The notes: generated by a model from the sequence alone, not told the origin. Numbered from the stretch's first letter, positions 15,418-23,970 are shown. The stretch is DNA of 64,000 nt from an uncultured Phascolarctobacterium sp. (GCA_947630795.1 CANRJC010000002.1:62001-126000), one strand, 5' to 3'. A program made the numbers and translations.

Positions 15418-15685
15418 TAAAGGTAAAGCGAAGGACCAGAGGCGGATCGTCCCGCAGGCAGAGAGCGCTGCCCCGGCTGCAAGCGGCGCGGCGGGGACCG
15501 TTTCAGACCCCCTTCAAACCGGCCCCGCAAGAGTGAGGAGTTGCTCCTCATTGGTAAGGGGACCCGTACACCGGCGTTAACGGTAATGAGAGGGCGTGCC
15601 CGCGCCGCAAGGCGGGGAGCGAGCCAATAAGGGTGGAACCGCGGATATACCCGTCCCTTAGCCGTGCGGCAGGGCGGGTTTTTTA
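15418..15685 (+). promoter_or_regulatory. T-box leader controlling thrS
   Basis: The leader contains the distal stem I elements (AGAGAG near 15460, then GC-rich arms), the conserved T-box AAGGGTGGAACCGCG (15629-15643) and a terminator (CCCGTCC with GGGCGGG, 15650-15678, then T6). Uncharged threonyl-tRNA is expected to stabilise the antiterminator and allow thrS expression. A specifier ACC in CAAACCGG (about 15517) would fit threonine but is not proven. Confidence 0.93.
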
Positions 15686-15724
15686 TTGCCCGAGCCGCAG
15701 AAAAGAGCAAGAGGAGGAAGAAGA

Positions 15725-17635
15725 ATGTCTGTTGTGAATGTTACTTTGAAAGACGGCAGCGTGAAAGGCTTCGCCGCCGGCATCACTTTGCAAGAAGTGG
15801 CCGCCGCTTTGGGGCACAAGCTGGCCAAGCAGGCTCTGCTGGCTCAGGTGGACGGCGTCAATAAGGATCTCAGCGATCGGCTCGACCATGACGCAAAGGT
15901 AGAATTCGTGCTGGCCGACACCCCGGAAGGTCTCCACGCCATCCGCCACACCGCCGCCCATGTGATGGCCCAGGCCATCCAGCACCTTTTCCCGGACGTG
16001 AAGTTCGCCATCGGCCCGGCCATCGCCAACGGTTTTTACTACGATCTGGACAGTGAGCACACCTTCACCCCCGAAGATCTGGCCGCCATCGAGAAAGAAA
16101 TGGCCCGCATCGTCAAAGAAGACCTGCCCCTGAAGCGCAGCGAGCTGCCCAGGCAGGAGGCTTTGGAATTTTTCGGAGCCAAAGGAGAAAAATATAAAGT
16201 CGAATTGATCAACGATCTGCCTGAAGATGCCGTCATCAGCACCTACACTCAGGGCGATTTCACCGACCTTTGCGCCGGGCCCCACTGTCCTTCCACCGGC
16301 AAGGTGAAGGCCTTCAAGCTGCAGAGCATCGCCGGCGCCTATTGGCGGGGCAGCGAAAAAAATAAAATGCTGCAGCGCATCTACGGCACCGCCTTCAACA
16401 GCAAAGAAGAGCTGGCCGCCTATCTTCATATGCTGGAGGAGGCTGCTCGCCGCGACCACCGCAAACTGGGCAAGGAGCTGGATATCTTCGCCATCATGGA
16501 CGAGGGCCCCGGCTTCCCCTTCTTCCTGCCCAACGGCATGATCATTCGGGACGAATTGATCAAATATTGGCGCTCCGTGCACCGCCGCTACGGCTACGAA
16601 GAGATCAGCACCCCCATGATCCTCTCCCGCAAACTGTGGGAGCAGTCGGGCCACTGGGACCATTACAAAGAGAACATGTACTTCACCCAGATCGACGAAA
16701 TGGATTATGCGGTGAAGCCCATGAACTGCCCCGGCGGCATGCTGGTCTACAAACTTCATCCCCATTCTTACAGAGAGCTGCCCATCAGAGCAGGGGAGCT
16801 GGGCTTGGTGCACCGCCACGAATTGAGCGGCGCCCTTCACGGCCTCTTCAGGGTGCGCTGCTTCACTCAGGATGATGCTCACATCTTCATGACGGAAGCC
16901 CAGATCAAAGACGAGATCCAAAACGTGATCCGCCTCTTCGACGAAGTTTACGCCACTTTCGGCCTCAAATATCATGCCGAATTGTCCACCAAACCGGAGA
17001 ACGCCATGGGCGACGACGCCACTTGGGAGCGCACCACCAACGCTTTGAAGGCGGCCATGGAAGACTTCGGCCTGGCTTACGTGATCAACGAAGGGGACGG
17101 CGCCTTCTACGGCCCCAAGATCGACTTCCATCTGCAAGACTCTATCGGCCGCACCTGGCAGTGCGGCACTATCCAATTGGATATGCAGCTGCCGGAGCGC
17201 TTCGACCTCACCTACACCGGCGAGGACGGCCTGAAGCATCGGCCGGTGATGATCCATCGGGTAGTGTACGGTTCTATCGAGCGCTTCATCGGCATTTTGA
17301 TCGAACACTATGCCGGTGCCTTCCCAGCTTGGTTGGCACCGTGTCAGGTGCGCATCCTGCCCATCACCGATAAGCACGCCGCCTATGCCAAGGAGCTGGC
17401 CGCCAAGTTCTTCGACTTGGGGCTGCGGGTGAAGGTGGACGACAGGAACGAGAAGCTGGGCTATAAGATCAGAGAAGCTCAGGTGCAGAAGGTGCCTTAC
17501 AGCCTCATCGTAGGCGATAAAGAAGTGGAGCAGGGCACCGTGAACGTCCGCAAGAGAGGCGAAGGGGATATCGGCGCCATGAAGGCGGAAGACTTCATCG
17601 CCCTTTTGCAAAAAGAGATCGCCGAGAAACGTTAA
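15725..17635 (+). CDS. thrS: Threonyl-tRNA synthetase
   Basis: A 636-residue class II synthetase that charges tRNA-Thr. Domains in order: N-terminal TGS (residues 1-62), editing domain (with HTAAHVMAQAI and the CAGPHCPSTG region), catalytic core with MNCPGGMLVYK, RHELSGALHGLFRVRCFTQD (motif 2) and GSIERFIGILIEHY (motif 3), and the C-terminal anticodon-binding domain. The zinc and editing residues look intact. ATG 15725 is chosen because GAGGAGG lies 9 bases upstream and outside the T-box terminator. It is transcribed alone and ends in a strong terminator. Confidence 0.98.
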   Translation: MSVVNVTLKDGSVKGFAAGITLQEVAAALGHKLAKQALLAQVDGVNKDLSDRLDHDAKVEFVLADTPEGLHAIRHTAAHVMAQAIQHLFPDVKFAIGPAIANGFYYDLDSEHTFTPEDLAAIEKEMARIVKEDLPLKRSELPRQEALEFFGAKGEKYKVELINDLPEDAVISTYTQGDFTDLCAGPHCPSTGKVKAFKLQSIAGAYWRGSEKNKMLQRIYGTAFNSKEELAAYLHMLEEAARRDHRKLGKELDIFAIMDEGPGFPFFLPNGMIIRDELIKYWRSVHRRYGYEEISTPMILSRKLWEQSGHWDHYKENMYFTQIDEMDYAVKPMNCPGGMLVYKLHPHSYRELPIRAGELGLVHRHELSGALHGLFRVRCFTQDDAHIFMTEAQIKDEIQNVIRLFDEVYATFGLKYHAELSTKPENAMGDDATWERTTNALKAAMEDFGLAYVINEGDGAFYGPKIDFHLQDSIGRTWQCGTIQLDMQLPERFDLTYTGEDGLKHRPVMIHRVVYGSIERFIGILIEHYAGAFPAWLAPCQVRILPITDKHAAYAKELAAKFFDLGLRVKVDDRNEKLGYKIREAQVQKVPYSLIVGDKEVEQGTVNVRKRGEGDIGAMKAEDFIALLQKEIAEKR

Positions 17636-17661
17636 AGAAAAAACGAAGCTCTGTTTCGCGA

Positions 17662-17697
17662 CCGCCGGCCTTGCGGGGCCGGCGGCTCTTTCTTTTG
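17662..17697 (+). terminator. thrS terminator
   Basis: CCGCCGGCC pairs perfectly with GGCCGGCGG, followed by CTCTTTCTTTT. Confidence 0.95.
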
Positions 17698-17726
17698 TCC
17701 TGCGGTGCGAAGCTCAACATTTTTTC

Positions 17727-17755
17727 TTGTATATCCGAGCTTTAGATGTTATCAT
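17727..17755 (+). promoter_or_regulatory. Promoter of the acetyltransferase gene
   Basis: TTGTAT (17727-17732) and TATCAT (17750-17755) with a 17-base spacer, about 48 bases before the start codon. Confidence 0.6.
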
Positions 17756-17802
17756 ATAGGGCGAAAAGGCTCGTCCTTAATTTTCCGTGCGGAGGCAAGG
17801 CC

Positions 17803-18261
17803 ATGCTGAAGTATCGCAAAGCCACTTTCGACGATGTGGAGCACATCCATAAATTGATCAACGATTATGCCAAAGAAGGGCTGATGCTGTCCCGCAGCCG
17901 CAACAGCATCTACGAAAATCTGCGGGATTATCTCATCGCCGAAGACGGCGAGAGTTTGGTGGGCTGCGGCGCCCTCCACTTCGTGTGGGACCGCTTGGCA
18001 GAGATCCGCTCTCTGGCCGTGGACCCGGCCATGAAAAAAAGCGGCATCGGCCGCCGCTTGGTGGAGCTTTTGGAAGAGGACGGCAAAGAAAGGGGGGCGC
18101 GGCTCTTCTTCACGCTCACTTATCAGCCGGGCTTTTTCGCTAAATGCGCCTATGTAGAGACGGCCAAAGAACAATTGCCTCAGAAAGTGTGGAAGGAGTG
18201 CGTCTACTGCCCCCTCTATCCCTACTGCGACGAAGTGGCCCTAGTGAAGCACGCCGAGTAA
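17803..18261 (+). CDS. argA: GNAT acetyltransferase, short ArgA-like (N-acetylglutamate synthase)
   Basis: A 152-residue GNAT-fold enzyme. The acetyl-CoA loop is GIGRRLVELL, preceded by AEIRSLAVDP. The patterns INDYAKEGLMLSRSRNSIYEN, FTLTYQPGFFAKCAY and QKVWKECVYCPLYPYCDEVALV, with its Cys pairs, are those of the short ArgA-type acetyltransferases that supply N-acetylglutamate for arginine synthesis in Firmicutes and Proteobacteria. It lacks the amino-acid-kinase domain of classical ArgA, as expected. ATG 17803 follows GGAGG. No arginine genes are adjacent, so the substrate is inferred from similarity only. Confidence 0.78.
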   Translation: MLKYRKATFDDVEHIHKLINDYAKEGLMLSRSRNSIYENLRDYLIAEDGESLVGCGALHFVWDRLAEIRSLAVDPAMKKSGIGRRLVELLEEDGKERGARLFFTLTYQPGFFAKCAYVETAKEQLPQKVWKECVYCPLYPYCDEVALVKHAE

Positions 18262-18378
18262 AGATCGCCCAAATATTTAAGAACGTAAGGAGCTGAGTTG
18301 AGAGGATCGGCACACTTTGCCGAGGCTCAGCTCGGGCTGTGCCTGTCTTGAGAAAAATAAAATGAACTGCCAAAGCAA

Positions 18379-18412
18379 AAGACCTGCCTTTCGACAGGTC
18401 TTCATCTTTTTT
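18379..18412 (+). terminator. Terminator, possibly bidirectional
   Basis: AAGACCTG pairs with CAGGTCTT, followed by CATCTTTTTT. On the other strand TTTTGCTTT follows the stem, so it may also end the convergent hydrogenase-like gene. Nothing else is seen between 18262 and 18484. Confidence 0.8.
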
Positions 18413-18484
18413 ACAGGGCGCTGAAGTTTGAAACTTTCTTAAAAATTTTCGCTCTGTTTTCGACGGGCAGGTTCTTTTGCCGGT

Positions 18485-19978
18485 TCAGCTTTGAGGTGCC
18501 GACTGACAAAGAGCGGGGCAGTTCATCACTTCCACGTAAGCGTATTTTGCTTTGCCGCTCTGTATATCATCTAGCAATTTCACAGCATTCTTCTGCCCAA
18601 CTACTGCACAAGTGCGAAGAGTGCGGCCGTCAAGCTCCAACACATAGTCTTTGCGGCCGGGAGCGGAAGAAAAAGTCTGCAGCTTTTCGGCAGGCAGTTT
18701 TTGCCCCGTAACTTTTTCATAAAGAGCCGTCAAAATAGGCACGACTAAACTGTTGCCAGCCGGGTCCGTGCTACCCTCTGTCTTTTTTGAAAGCAGCTCG
18801 GCCTCGCACTCTTCAGCCCGCAGAGAAAAACTTTTCAGAAAACGCTCTGCTTCTTGCGGAGTGAGCACAGCATCGATCGGTCTCTCGTTTTCACCCGCGC
18901 AAGGGGCCTCGTCAGCCTCGCCTTTTTTGCCCAAGCAGGGGGCCAGTGCAAGGGTGAAAATATTTTTCGCTTCGCCTTTTTTAGCCTCTTCGCCGAAAAA
19001 GAAGAGGGGCGAAGGAGTGGGCGAAAGATATTTTTTAAGCGCGGGATATTTAAAACGCAAAAAACGAGTGAAGACCGGGCAGGCAGAAGAAAAGAGAGGA
19101 GCAGCGTCCTCTTTTTTTAAATTTTCGGCCAATAAAGCAGCCTCAGCTTCGACAAAGCGAGAAGCAGCCTCGCTGCCTTCGGTGACAGAGGGGATGCCCG
19201 TCTTTTTTACAAGCGCCGCCACGAGTGGGGCAGTGACTGCTTCTTTTTTGAGAGCGAAGAAGTCAGCCGCAAGTGAGCGAAAAGCAGGGGGAGCAAGAGC
19301 GAGCACCCGCTTTTTTTCCGCAAGAGCAGTTTCTAACTTTCCAACATCGTCCCGCTCGCTCAAGGCACCGGCCGGACACTGAGAGATGCATTGACCGCAG
19401 AGAGTGCAGGGAGCCTGAGCGATGTTCAGCCCGTCGGCTACGCCCACGGTGGTGAGAGCACCGCTTTTTTGCACCTGCCACACCTTCATGGTCTGCACTT
19501 TGGCGCACACGTTGACGCAACGGAAGCACTTGATGCATTTTTTTTCGTCTCTTTGCAGGGGGAAGGCAGGGTCCCACGGTCTGCCGACGATCTTTTTACG
19601 ATAGGGCAGCTCGCCGATGCCCAAGTCGGCGGCAAGTTTTTGCAATTGGCAGCTGCCGTTGCGGCTGCACTCGGCACAGTCGCACTCGTGCTGAGAGAGG
19701 AGCAGTTGGACCATAGTGCGGCGGGCGGCGAGAGCCCGAGGCGAAGACACCAGCACTTCCATGCCTTCTGCTACTTTTTCCGTGCAGGCCGACACCAAAT
19801 GCTTTCGGCCGGCGATCTCCACCACGCAAACTTTGCAGGCATTCACTTCGTTGATGCCGCCCATGTAGCAAAGATGAGGGATGGGCACCCGGGCCTTGCC
19901 CGCTGCCGCTAAGATGGTGGCGGCGGCAGGCACCTGCACCTTGATGCCGTCGATAGTCAAAGTGACGAGTTTCACCAC
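18485..19978 (-). CDS. Truncated [FeFe]-hydrogenase-like iron-sulfur protein
   Basis: A 497-residue protein laid out like HydA/NuoG: 2Fe-2S ferredoxin domain (Cys37, 48, 51, 65), His-Cys 4Fe-4S site (His97, Cys101, 104, 110), two 4Fe-4S sites (Cys148-158 and Cys191-201), then an H-cluster-like domain. All four H-cluster ligands have counterparts: Cys300 in SSACP, Cys348 in APCLGKK, Cys487 and Cys491 in EVMNCPALC. The proton-relay Cys next to the first ligand is Ala299, the GG of the last motif is AL, and the protein ends six residues after Cys491, so the usual C-terminal helix region is missing. GTG 19978 lies 9 bases after AGGAGG and overlaps the upstream gene by 7 bases. Probably electron transfer or sensing, not H2 turnover (inference). 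Confidence 0.8.
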   Translation of the reverse strand: MVKLVTLTIDGIKVQVPAAATILAAAGKARVPIPHLCYMGGINEVNACKVCVVEIAGRKHLVSACTEKVAEGMEVLVSSPRALAARRTMVQLLLSQHECDCAECSRNGSCQLQKLAADLGIGELPYRKKIVGRPWDPAFPLQRDEKKCIKCFRCVNVCAKVQTMKVWQVQKSGALTTVGVADGLNIAQAPCTLCGQCISQCPAGALSERDDVGKLETALAEKKRVLALAPPAFRSLAADFFALKKEAVTAPLVAALVKKTGIPSVTEGSEAASRFVEAEAALLAENLKKEDAAPLFSSACPVFTRFLRFKYPALKKYLSPTPSPLFFFGEEAKKGEAKNIFTLALAPCLGKKGEADEAPCAGENERPIDAVLTPQEAERFLKSFSLRAEECEAELLSKKTEGSTDPAGNSLVVPILTALYEKVTGQKLPAEKLQTFSSAPGRKDYVLELDGRTLRTCAVVGQKNAVKLLDDIQSGKAKYAYVEVMNCPALCQSAPQS

Positions 19979-21822
19979 GGTCCCTCGCCTCCTTTCTCCA
20001 AAGTTTGGCGGCCGAAGCGGTCGCAGCGAAGACAGCGGGCTGCCTCCTGACACGTTTCTTCCCGACTGAGAGGCAATTCTGCATGAGCAAAAGTATTTTT
20101 GCGCTCGTGAGCGGGCAGCAGTCTTTGTTCGGCCCGGCCCCACGGGGTCTTATCGGCGGCTTCGGCCTCAGGCACAGCCGCGGTGCGGGGCAGGCGGTGG
20201 TCGAAGCCCAAATAAGCGTCGATGTTGGCAGCGGCGACTTTCCCGGCGGCAATGGCGTCGATAACGATGCCGGGGCCGCCTACGCAATCGCCTCCGGCGA
20301 AGAGGCCGGGGCAGCCGGGGATGCTCGTGTCGGCTTCGGCGTCGATGCTGCCCCATTTAACGGGCAGGTCCGATCCTTGTAAGAAAGAGGGGGGTATCTG
20401 CTGGCCCACGGCCACGATGACGGCAGAACAGGGGATGCGCAAAGGGGGAGCGTCCGCAGGCAAAGGCTTGGGCCGGCCGGCTCCGTCCACGGGCCCTACC
20501 CGCTGGGGCTGAGCGATGAAGGCGGCCACCGCTCCCTTTTCGTCTTTTTCGATGGACGAAGGAGCGGCCAATTCTACCAATTCGGCTCCTTCGGCCAGAG
20601 CTGCCTGCACTTCTTCGGGCAGCGCCGTCATGTCGGCGCGGCGGCGGCGATAGACGATGTAGGTTTTGGCCGCGCCCAAACGGATGCAGGTGCGGACGCA
20701 GTCCATGGCCACGTTGCCTCCGCCCACCACCACCACGGTCTCGCCTTGCAGCTTGGGAGGTTCCGTCCCTTCCATGTCCCGCAAGAGGGCCACGGCAGAG
20801 AAGACGCCGGCGGCATCTTCACCGGGCACCCGCAATTTTTTATCGCCGTGAGCGCCGACGGCTAAATAGACAGCATCGAAATTTTCCCGCAATTCGGCCA
20901 AAGCGGGACCGTGGGGCCCGCAGACTTCTGTATCCACTTGCACTTCTACGCCGGTCGCCAAGATGGGAGCTATGTCTTCGTCTAAACGCTCCCGCGGCAG
21001 ACGATAAGAGGGCACGCCGTAGCGCAGCATGCCGCCCAAAGCGGGCTTGGCTTCGAAAACAGTGCAGCTGTGGCCCATCAATTGCAGATAATAGGCGCAG
21101 GTGAGGCCGCCGGGGCCGCCGCCTACCACAGCCACCTTTTTGCCGGTGGAGGGAAATTTAAAGGGGAGAGGCACTTCGGCCCCCCGGGCTCCGTCCACGG
21201 CGCTGCGTTTTAAAGCGCGGATGTTGATGGGAGCATCTATCAGCCGCCGCCGGCAGCGCAGCTCGCAGGGGTGCTCGCAGATCAAAGCGCAGGCGGCGGG
21301 GAAGGGATTATCCTGACGGATGAGGGCCACCGCTTCACTATAGCGGCCGGCGGCAGTCAAAGCGATGTAGCCGGGCACATCCACGTGGGCGGGGCAAAGA
21401 GCGCGGCAAGGCACAGAGCACTCGACTTTGGCGGTGCAGCTGTCCTTCTCGATGTGAGCGAGGTAATCTTCTTTGCTGTTTTGCAAACTTTGCAGCACCA
21501 GTTCCGCCGCTTTGCTCCCCAAAGCGCAGTCGGCGCTGTCGGCGATCACCCGGGCGGTGCTCTCCAGTAATTGCAAAGAAGCGAGGCTGCCTCTGCCCTC
21601 GACGATCTCCCGCAAAAGGTCGGCCGCCTGACCCAAGCCGATGCGGCAGGGCACGCACTTGCCGCAGGTCTGAGCGTGAGCGAGGCGGACGAAGTTCAAA
21701 CAGAGATCTACGGGACAGAGGCCGGCGGGAGCGGAGGCGAGGCGCCGCTCCATGGCCCCGTAAAGTTCGTCTGTAAATTTTTCCGAAGCGTAGGTGGAAA
21801 TCGTTGTCAAGCGACTCTTCAT
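19972..21822 (-). CDS. NuoF-tail / GltD-type FAD oxidoreductase fusion
   Basis: A 616-residue flavoprotein. Residues 1-130 match the C-terminal 4Fe-4S domain of NuoF (CGKCVPCRIGLGQ ... ADCALG), without the FMN/NADH-binding part. Residues 135-600 match the small subunit of glutamate synthase: Cys-rich 4Fe-4S segment (CSVPCRALCPAHVDVPGY, then CEHPCELRCRR), FAD site VAVVGGGPGGLTCAYY, NAD(P) site VVVVGGGNVAMDCVRTC, and GGDCVGGPGIVIDAI. A last Cys pair, ARCLRCDR, lies near the end. Such proteins pass electrons between NAD(P)H, flavin and Fe-S partners. The overlapping downstream gene is the likely partner. No glutamate synthase large subunit is nearby, so it is not a GltD in function. Confidence 0.85.
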   Translation of the reverse strand: MKSRLTTISTYASEKFTDELYGAMERRLASAPAGLCPVDLCLNFVRLAHAQTCGKCVPCRIGLGQAADLLREIVEGRGSLASLQLLESTARVIADSADCALGSKAAELVLQSLQNSKEDYLAHIEKDSCTAKVECSVPCRALCPAHVDVPGYIALTAAGRYSEAVALIRQDNPFPAACALICEHPCELRCRRRLIDAPINIRALKRSAVDGARGAEVPLPFKFPSTGKKVAVVGGGPGGLTCAYYLQLMGHSCTVFEAKPALGGMLRYGVPSYRLPRERLDEDIAPILATGVEVQVDTEVCGPHGPALAELRENFDAVYLAVGAHGDKKLRVPGEDAAGVFSAVALLRDMEGTEPPKLQGETVVVVGGGNVAMDCVRTCIRLGAAKTYIVYRRRRADMTALPEEVQAALAEGAELVELAAPSSIEKDEKGAVAAFIAQPQRVGPVDGAGRPKPLPADAPPLRIPCSAVIVAVGQQIPPSFLQGSDLPVKWGSIDAEADTSIPGCPGLFAGGDCVGGPGIVIDAIAAGKVAAANIDAYLGFDHRLPRTAAVPEAEAADKTPWGRAEQRLLPAHERKNTFAHAELPLSREETCQEAARCLRCDRFGRQTLEKGGEGPW

Positions 21823-22013
21823 GATCTATCCTTCCCTTGACGAAATGGAGCTTTCTTTATCAACAATTATACAAAAAATATTTTCCCGTGACAATGGGCC
21901 CCGGGTCAAAGAGAAAAGAGAGAAGAGCAAGAGGCCGCAAAATTTATTTTTCCTTGCGGGCGCCGCGTGTTATAATGGATGAAACAGAAGAAAGACTTGC
22001 GGGAGGTAGCTTT
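21823..22013. promoter_or_regulatory. Divergent intergenic region
   Basis: Separates the minus-strand oxidoreductase pair from the SseB-macro gene. A TATAAT at 21971-21976 on the plus strand is a probable -10; its -35 is weak. Confidence 0.45.
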
Positions 22014-22976
22014 ATGGCGCGGCCCGATCTGCGGCAAAACGAATATTTGGATGCGGCGATAGAAAATTTTCATAAAGAGGGTTCACAGGGGGCCCTGCAG
22101 GAAGCTCTCGCCGCTCTTTTGGCCGCCATGGAAAGAGGCGGCGGCCTCATCGTGCCGGCAGAGCCTGTGACGCCGGGGCAGGAGCGGGGAGGCTTCAACG
22201 TCCGCAAAATAGAGATCGAAAAAGGACAGCAGGCCCTCATCGCCTTCACTAACGAAAAAGAAGCGGAAAAAGCGCCGGACAGCACGCTGGTGCTCTACGA
22301 CTGCAAAGAATTCGTCAAATTCACGCTGAGACAAGCAAATATCGCGGGGCTGGTCCTCGACCCTTGGGGAAAAAGTTTGGTGCTGAGCTGCGAGCTTTTG
22401 CGAGAGCTGCTCTGCGCCGCCAAACCGAAGAACCACATCTATTTCGAACAATGCGACATCACTGCCTTAAGGACGGAGTGCATCGTCAACGCCGCCGATT
22501 CTTCTTTGCGGGGCGGGGGAGGCGTGGACGGGGCCATCCACAAGGCGGCGGGGCCGGAACTTTTGCAGGAATGCAAAACTTTGGGCGGCTGCCCCACCGG
22601 CCGGGCGGTGATCACCTTCGCCTACGATCTTCCCGCCAAATATGTCATCCACACCGTGGGGCCGAAGTATCGAGGCCGAGAAGAAGACGCCCGGCTTTTA
22701 CGCAGCTGCTACCGCTCTTCTTTAGACTTGGCAGCAGCTTACGACCTGCACAGCATCGCCTTCCCCAGCATCAGCTGCGGTTCTTACGGCTATCCTTTGG
22801 AAGAAGCGGTGCCCATCGCCATGGACGAGACGGCCCGCTGGCTGGCGGAGCGCCCCGACTACGGCATGGCGGTGATCTTCGCCTGCTACGACCAAATGAC
22901 CTACAGCTTTTATCTCGATCACGCAAAAAAACGGGCCGAAGCCCTCGCATCCGCAGAAAAAGGCTCCGGCAAATAA
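22014..22976 (+). CDS. SseB-domain / macro-domain fusion, probable ADP-ribose hydrolase
   Basis: A 320-residue cytosolic protein. Residues 10-130 follow the SseB pattern ([22 protein letters not shown], then [12 protein letters not shown] and [17 protein letters not shown]). Residues 140-315 are a macro domain: [64 protein letters not shown] and [12 protein letters not shown]. The Asn, Asp and GGGGVD loop needed for ADP-ribose binding are present; relatives deacetylate O-acetyl-ADP-ribose or remove ADP-ribose. ATG 22014 follows GGGAGG. An earlier in-frame ATG at 21976 lies on the -10 and is unlikely. Desulfoferrodoxin follows, suggesting a stress setting. Confidence 0.85.
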   Translation: MARPDLRQNEYLDAAIENFHKEGSQGALQEALAALLAAMERGGGLIVPAEPVTPGQERGGFNVRKIEIEKGQQALIAFTNEKEAEKAPDSTLVLYDCKEFVKFTLRQANIAGLVLDPWGKSLVLSCELLRELLCAAKPKNHIYFEQCDITALRTECIVNAADSSLRGGGGVDGAIHKAAGPELLQECKTLGGCPTGRAVITFAYDLPAKYVIHTVGPKYRGREEDARLLRSCYRSSLDLAAAYDLHSIAFPSISCGSYGYPLEEAVPIAMDETARWLAERPDYGMAVIFACYDQMTYSFYLDHAKKRAEALASAEKGSGK

Positions 22977-22997
22977 AGAGGAGTTCGCGAGGAGCTC

Positions 22998-23054
22998 TGC
23001 GAAAGAAGCTGCGGCGCTCGCCGCGTTGACTTTTTAAGCGCGGCTTTCGCAAAA
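22998..23054. repeat. Inverted repeat between macro and desulfoferrodoxin genes
   Basis: TGCGAAAG and CTTTCGCA arms enclose a GC-rich centre. On the minus strand the stem is followed by a T6 run, on the plus strand by A6, so it looks like a minus-strand terminator with no obvious gene to serve. Confidence 0.45.
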
Positions 23055-23100
23055 AAGAGCGATCATTTCCCCGGCAGGGGTCAAAAAACAGGAGGAAAAA

Positions 23101-23484
23101 ATGGCAGCAAGAAAATTTTTAGTGTGCAAAAATTGCGGCAACATGGTGGGCGTGCTCCATGACAGCGGCGTGCCCCTGATGTGCTGCGGCCGCAAGATGG
23201 AAGAATTGATCCCCGGCACGTCCGACGGCGCCGTAGAGAAGCATCTGCCTCAGGTGACGGTCGAGGCCGGCAAAGTCCATGTACAGGTGGGCAGCGCTCT
23301 CCATCCCATGCTGGAGGCCCACTACATCGAATGGATCTATGTGGAGACCACCCAGGGCGGCCAGCGCAAAATTTTGCGGCCCGGGCAGGAGCCGGCGTGC
23401 GATCTTCTCCTTGCCCCCGGGGAAGAAGCCGTGGCCGTTTACGCTTATTGCAACCTGCACGGCCTGTGGAAGACGGTCCTCTGA
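23101..23484 (+). CDS. dfx: Desulfoferrodoxin (superoxide reductase)
   Basis: A 127-residue two-iron protein that reduces superoxide to peroxide in anaerobes. The N-terminal desulforedoxin site is CKNC...MCCG with four Cys. The C-terminal catalytic centre shows KHLPQ, VGSALHPMLEAHYIEWIY and YCNLHGLW, supplying the His and Cys ligands and the Glu near the iron. Length and both sites match 2Fe superoxide reductases. The start follows AGGAGG. A VOC gene begins 39 bases after the stop and is probably co-transcribed. Confidence 0.96.
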   Translation: MAARKFLVCKNCGNMVGVLHDSGVPLMCCGRKMEELIPGTSDGAVEKHLPQVTVEAGKVHVQVGSALHPMLEAHYIEWIYVETTQGGQRKILRPGQEPACDLLLAPGEEAVAVYAYCNLHGLWKTVL

Positions 23485-23523
23485 TCCCGATTTTGCCGTC
23501 TTATAAAGAGAAAGGAGAGGACG

Positions 23524-23901
23524 ATGGACTTCACTTTCGCTCATAACAATTTCAACGTGCTGGATCTGGAAAAAAGCCTCGCCTTTTATAAAGAAGCCCT
23601 GGGCCTCACCGAAGTGCGGCGCAAAGAGGCGGCCGACGGCAGCTTCATCCTCGTCTATTTGGGCGACGGCCGCAGCCCTCATCAGTTGGAGCTGACCTGG
23701 CTGCGGGACCGTAAAGAGCCCTATAACTTGGACGAGAACGAATTTCACTTGGCCTTCAGGACCGACGACTACGCCGCCGCCCACGCCAAACACGCGGCCA
23801 TGGGCTGTATCGTCTACGAGAATCCGGCCATGGGCATCTATTTCATCGTCGATCCCGACAATTATTGGCTGGAGATCTTGCCTCCCCTAAGCAAAAGTTA
23901 A
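23524..23901 (+). CDS. VOC/glyoxalase-family metalloenzyme
   Basis: A 125-residue vicinal-oxygen-chelate protein with two beta-alpha-beta-beta-beta halves. Likely metal ligands are His7 (FAHNNF), Glu in HQLELTW, His in NEFHLAF and Glu in YWLEILP, the same four positions as lactoylglutathione lyase. LEKSLAFYKEALGL is the standard VOC helix. A glyoxalase I role in methylglyoxal removal is plausible, and thiol cofactor use is unknown. The start follows GGAGAGG. It sits behind desulfoferrodoxin. Confidence 0.82.
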   Translation: MDFTFAHNNFNVLDLEKSLAFYKEALGLTEVRRKEAADGSFILVYLGDGRSPHQLELTWLRDRKEPYNLDENEFHLAFRTDDYAAAHAKHAAMGCIVYENPAMGIYFIVDPDNYWLEILPPLSKS

Positions 23902-23908
23902 AACTTAC

Positions 23909-23970
23909 GGGCCGTCGCGGACGGCCCTCTGCCTCGGCCTGCCCTCAGAGGGGGACAGGCCGTGTGTTTT
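23909..23970 (+). terminator. Two successive hairpins after the VOC gene
   Basis: GGGCCGTC/GACGGCCC (23909-23927), then CGGCCTG/CAGGCCG (23935-23962) followed by TGTGTTTT. The second is the better terminator. Confidence 0.65.

Noticed and set aside
15683-17611. 642-codon minus-strand frame covering thrS
   Set aside because: Exact antisense of thrS; the open frame results from codon bias in this GC-rich genome.
18262-18378. tRNA gene in the gap after the acetyltransferase
   Set aside because: The imperfect inverted repeats do not make a cloverleaf and no GTTC-type T-loop is present.
18485-19978. Calling the minus-strand gene a functional catalytic [FeFe] hydrogenase (hydA)
   Set aside because: The proton-relay Cys is Ala, the last motif lacks its glycines and the C-terminal region is missing.
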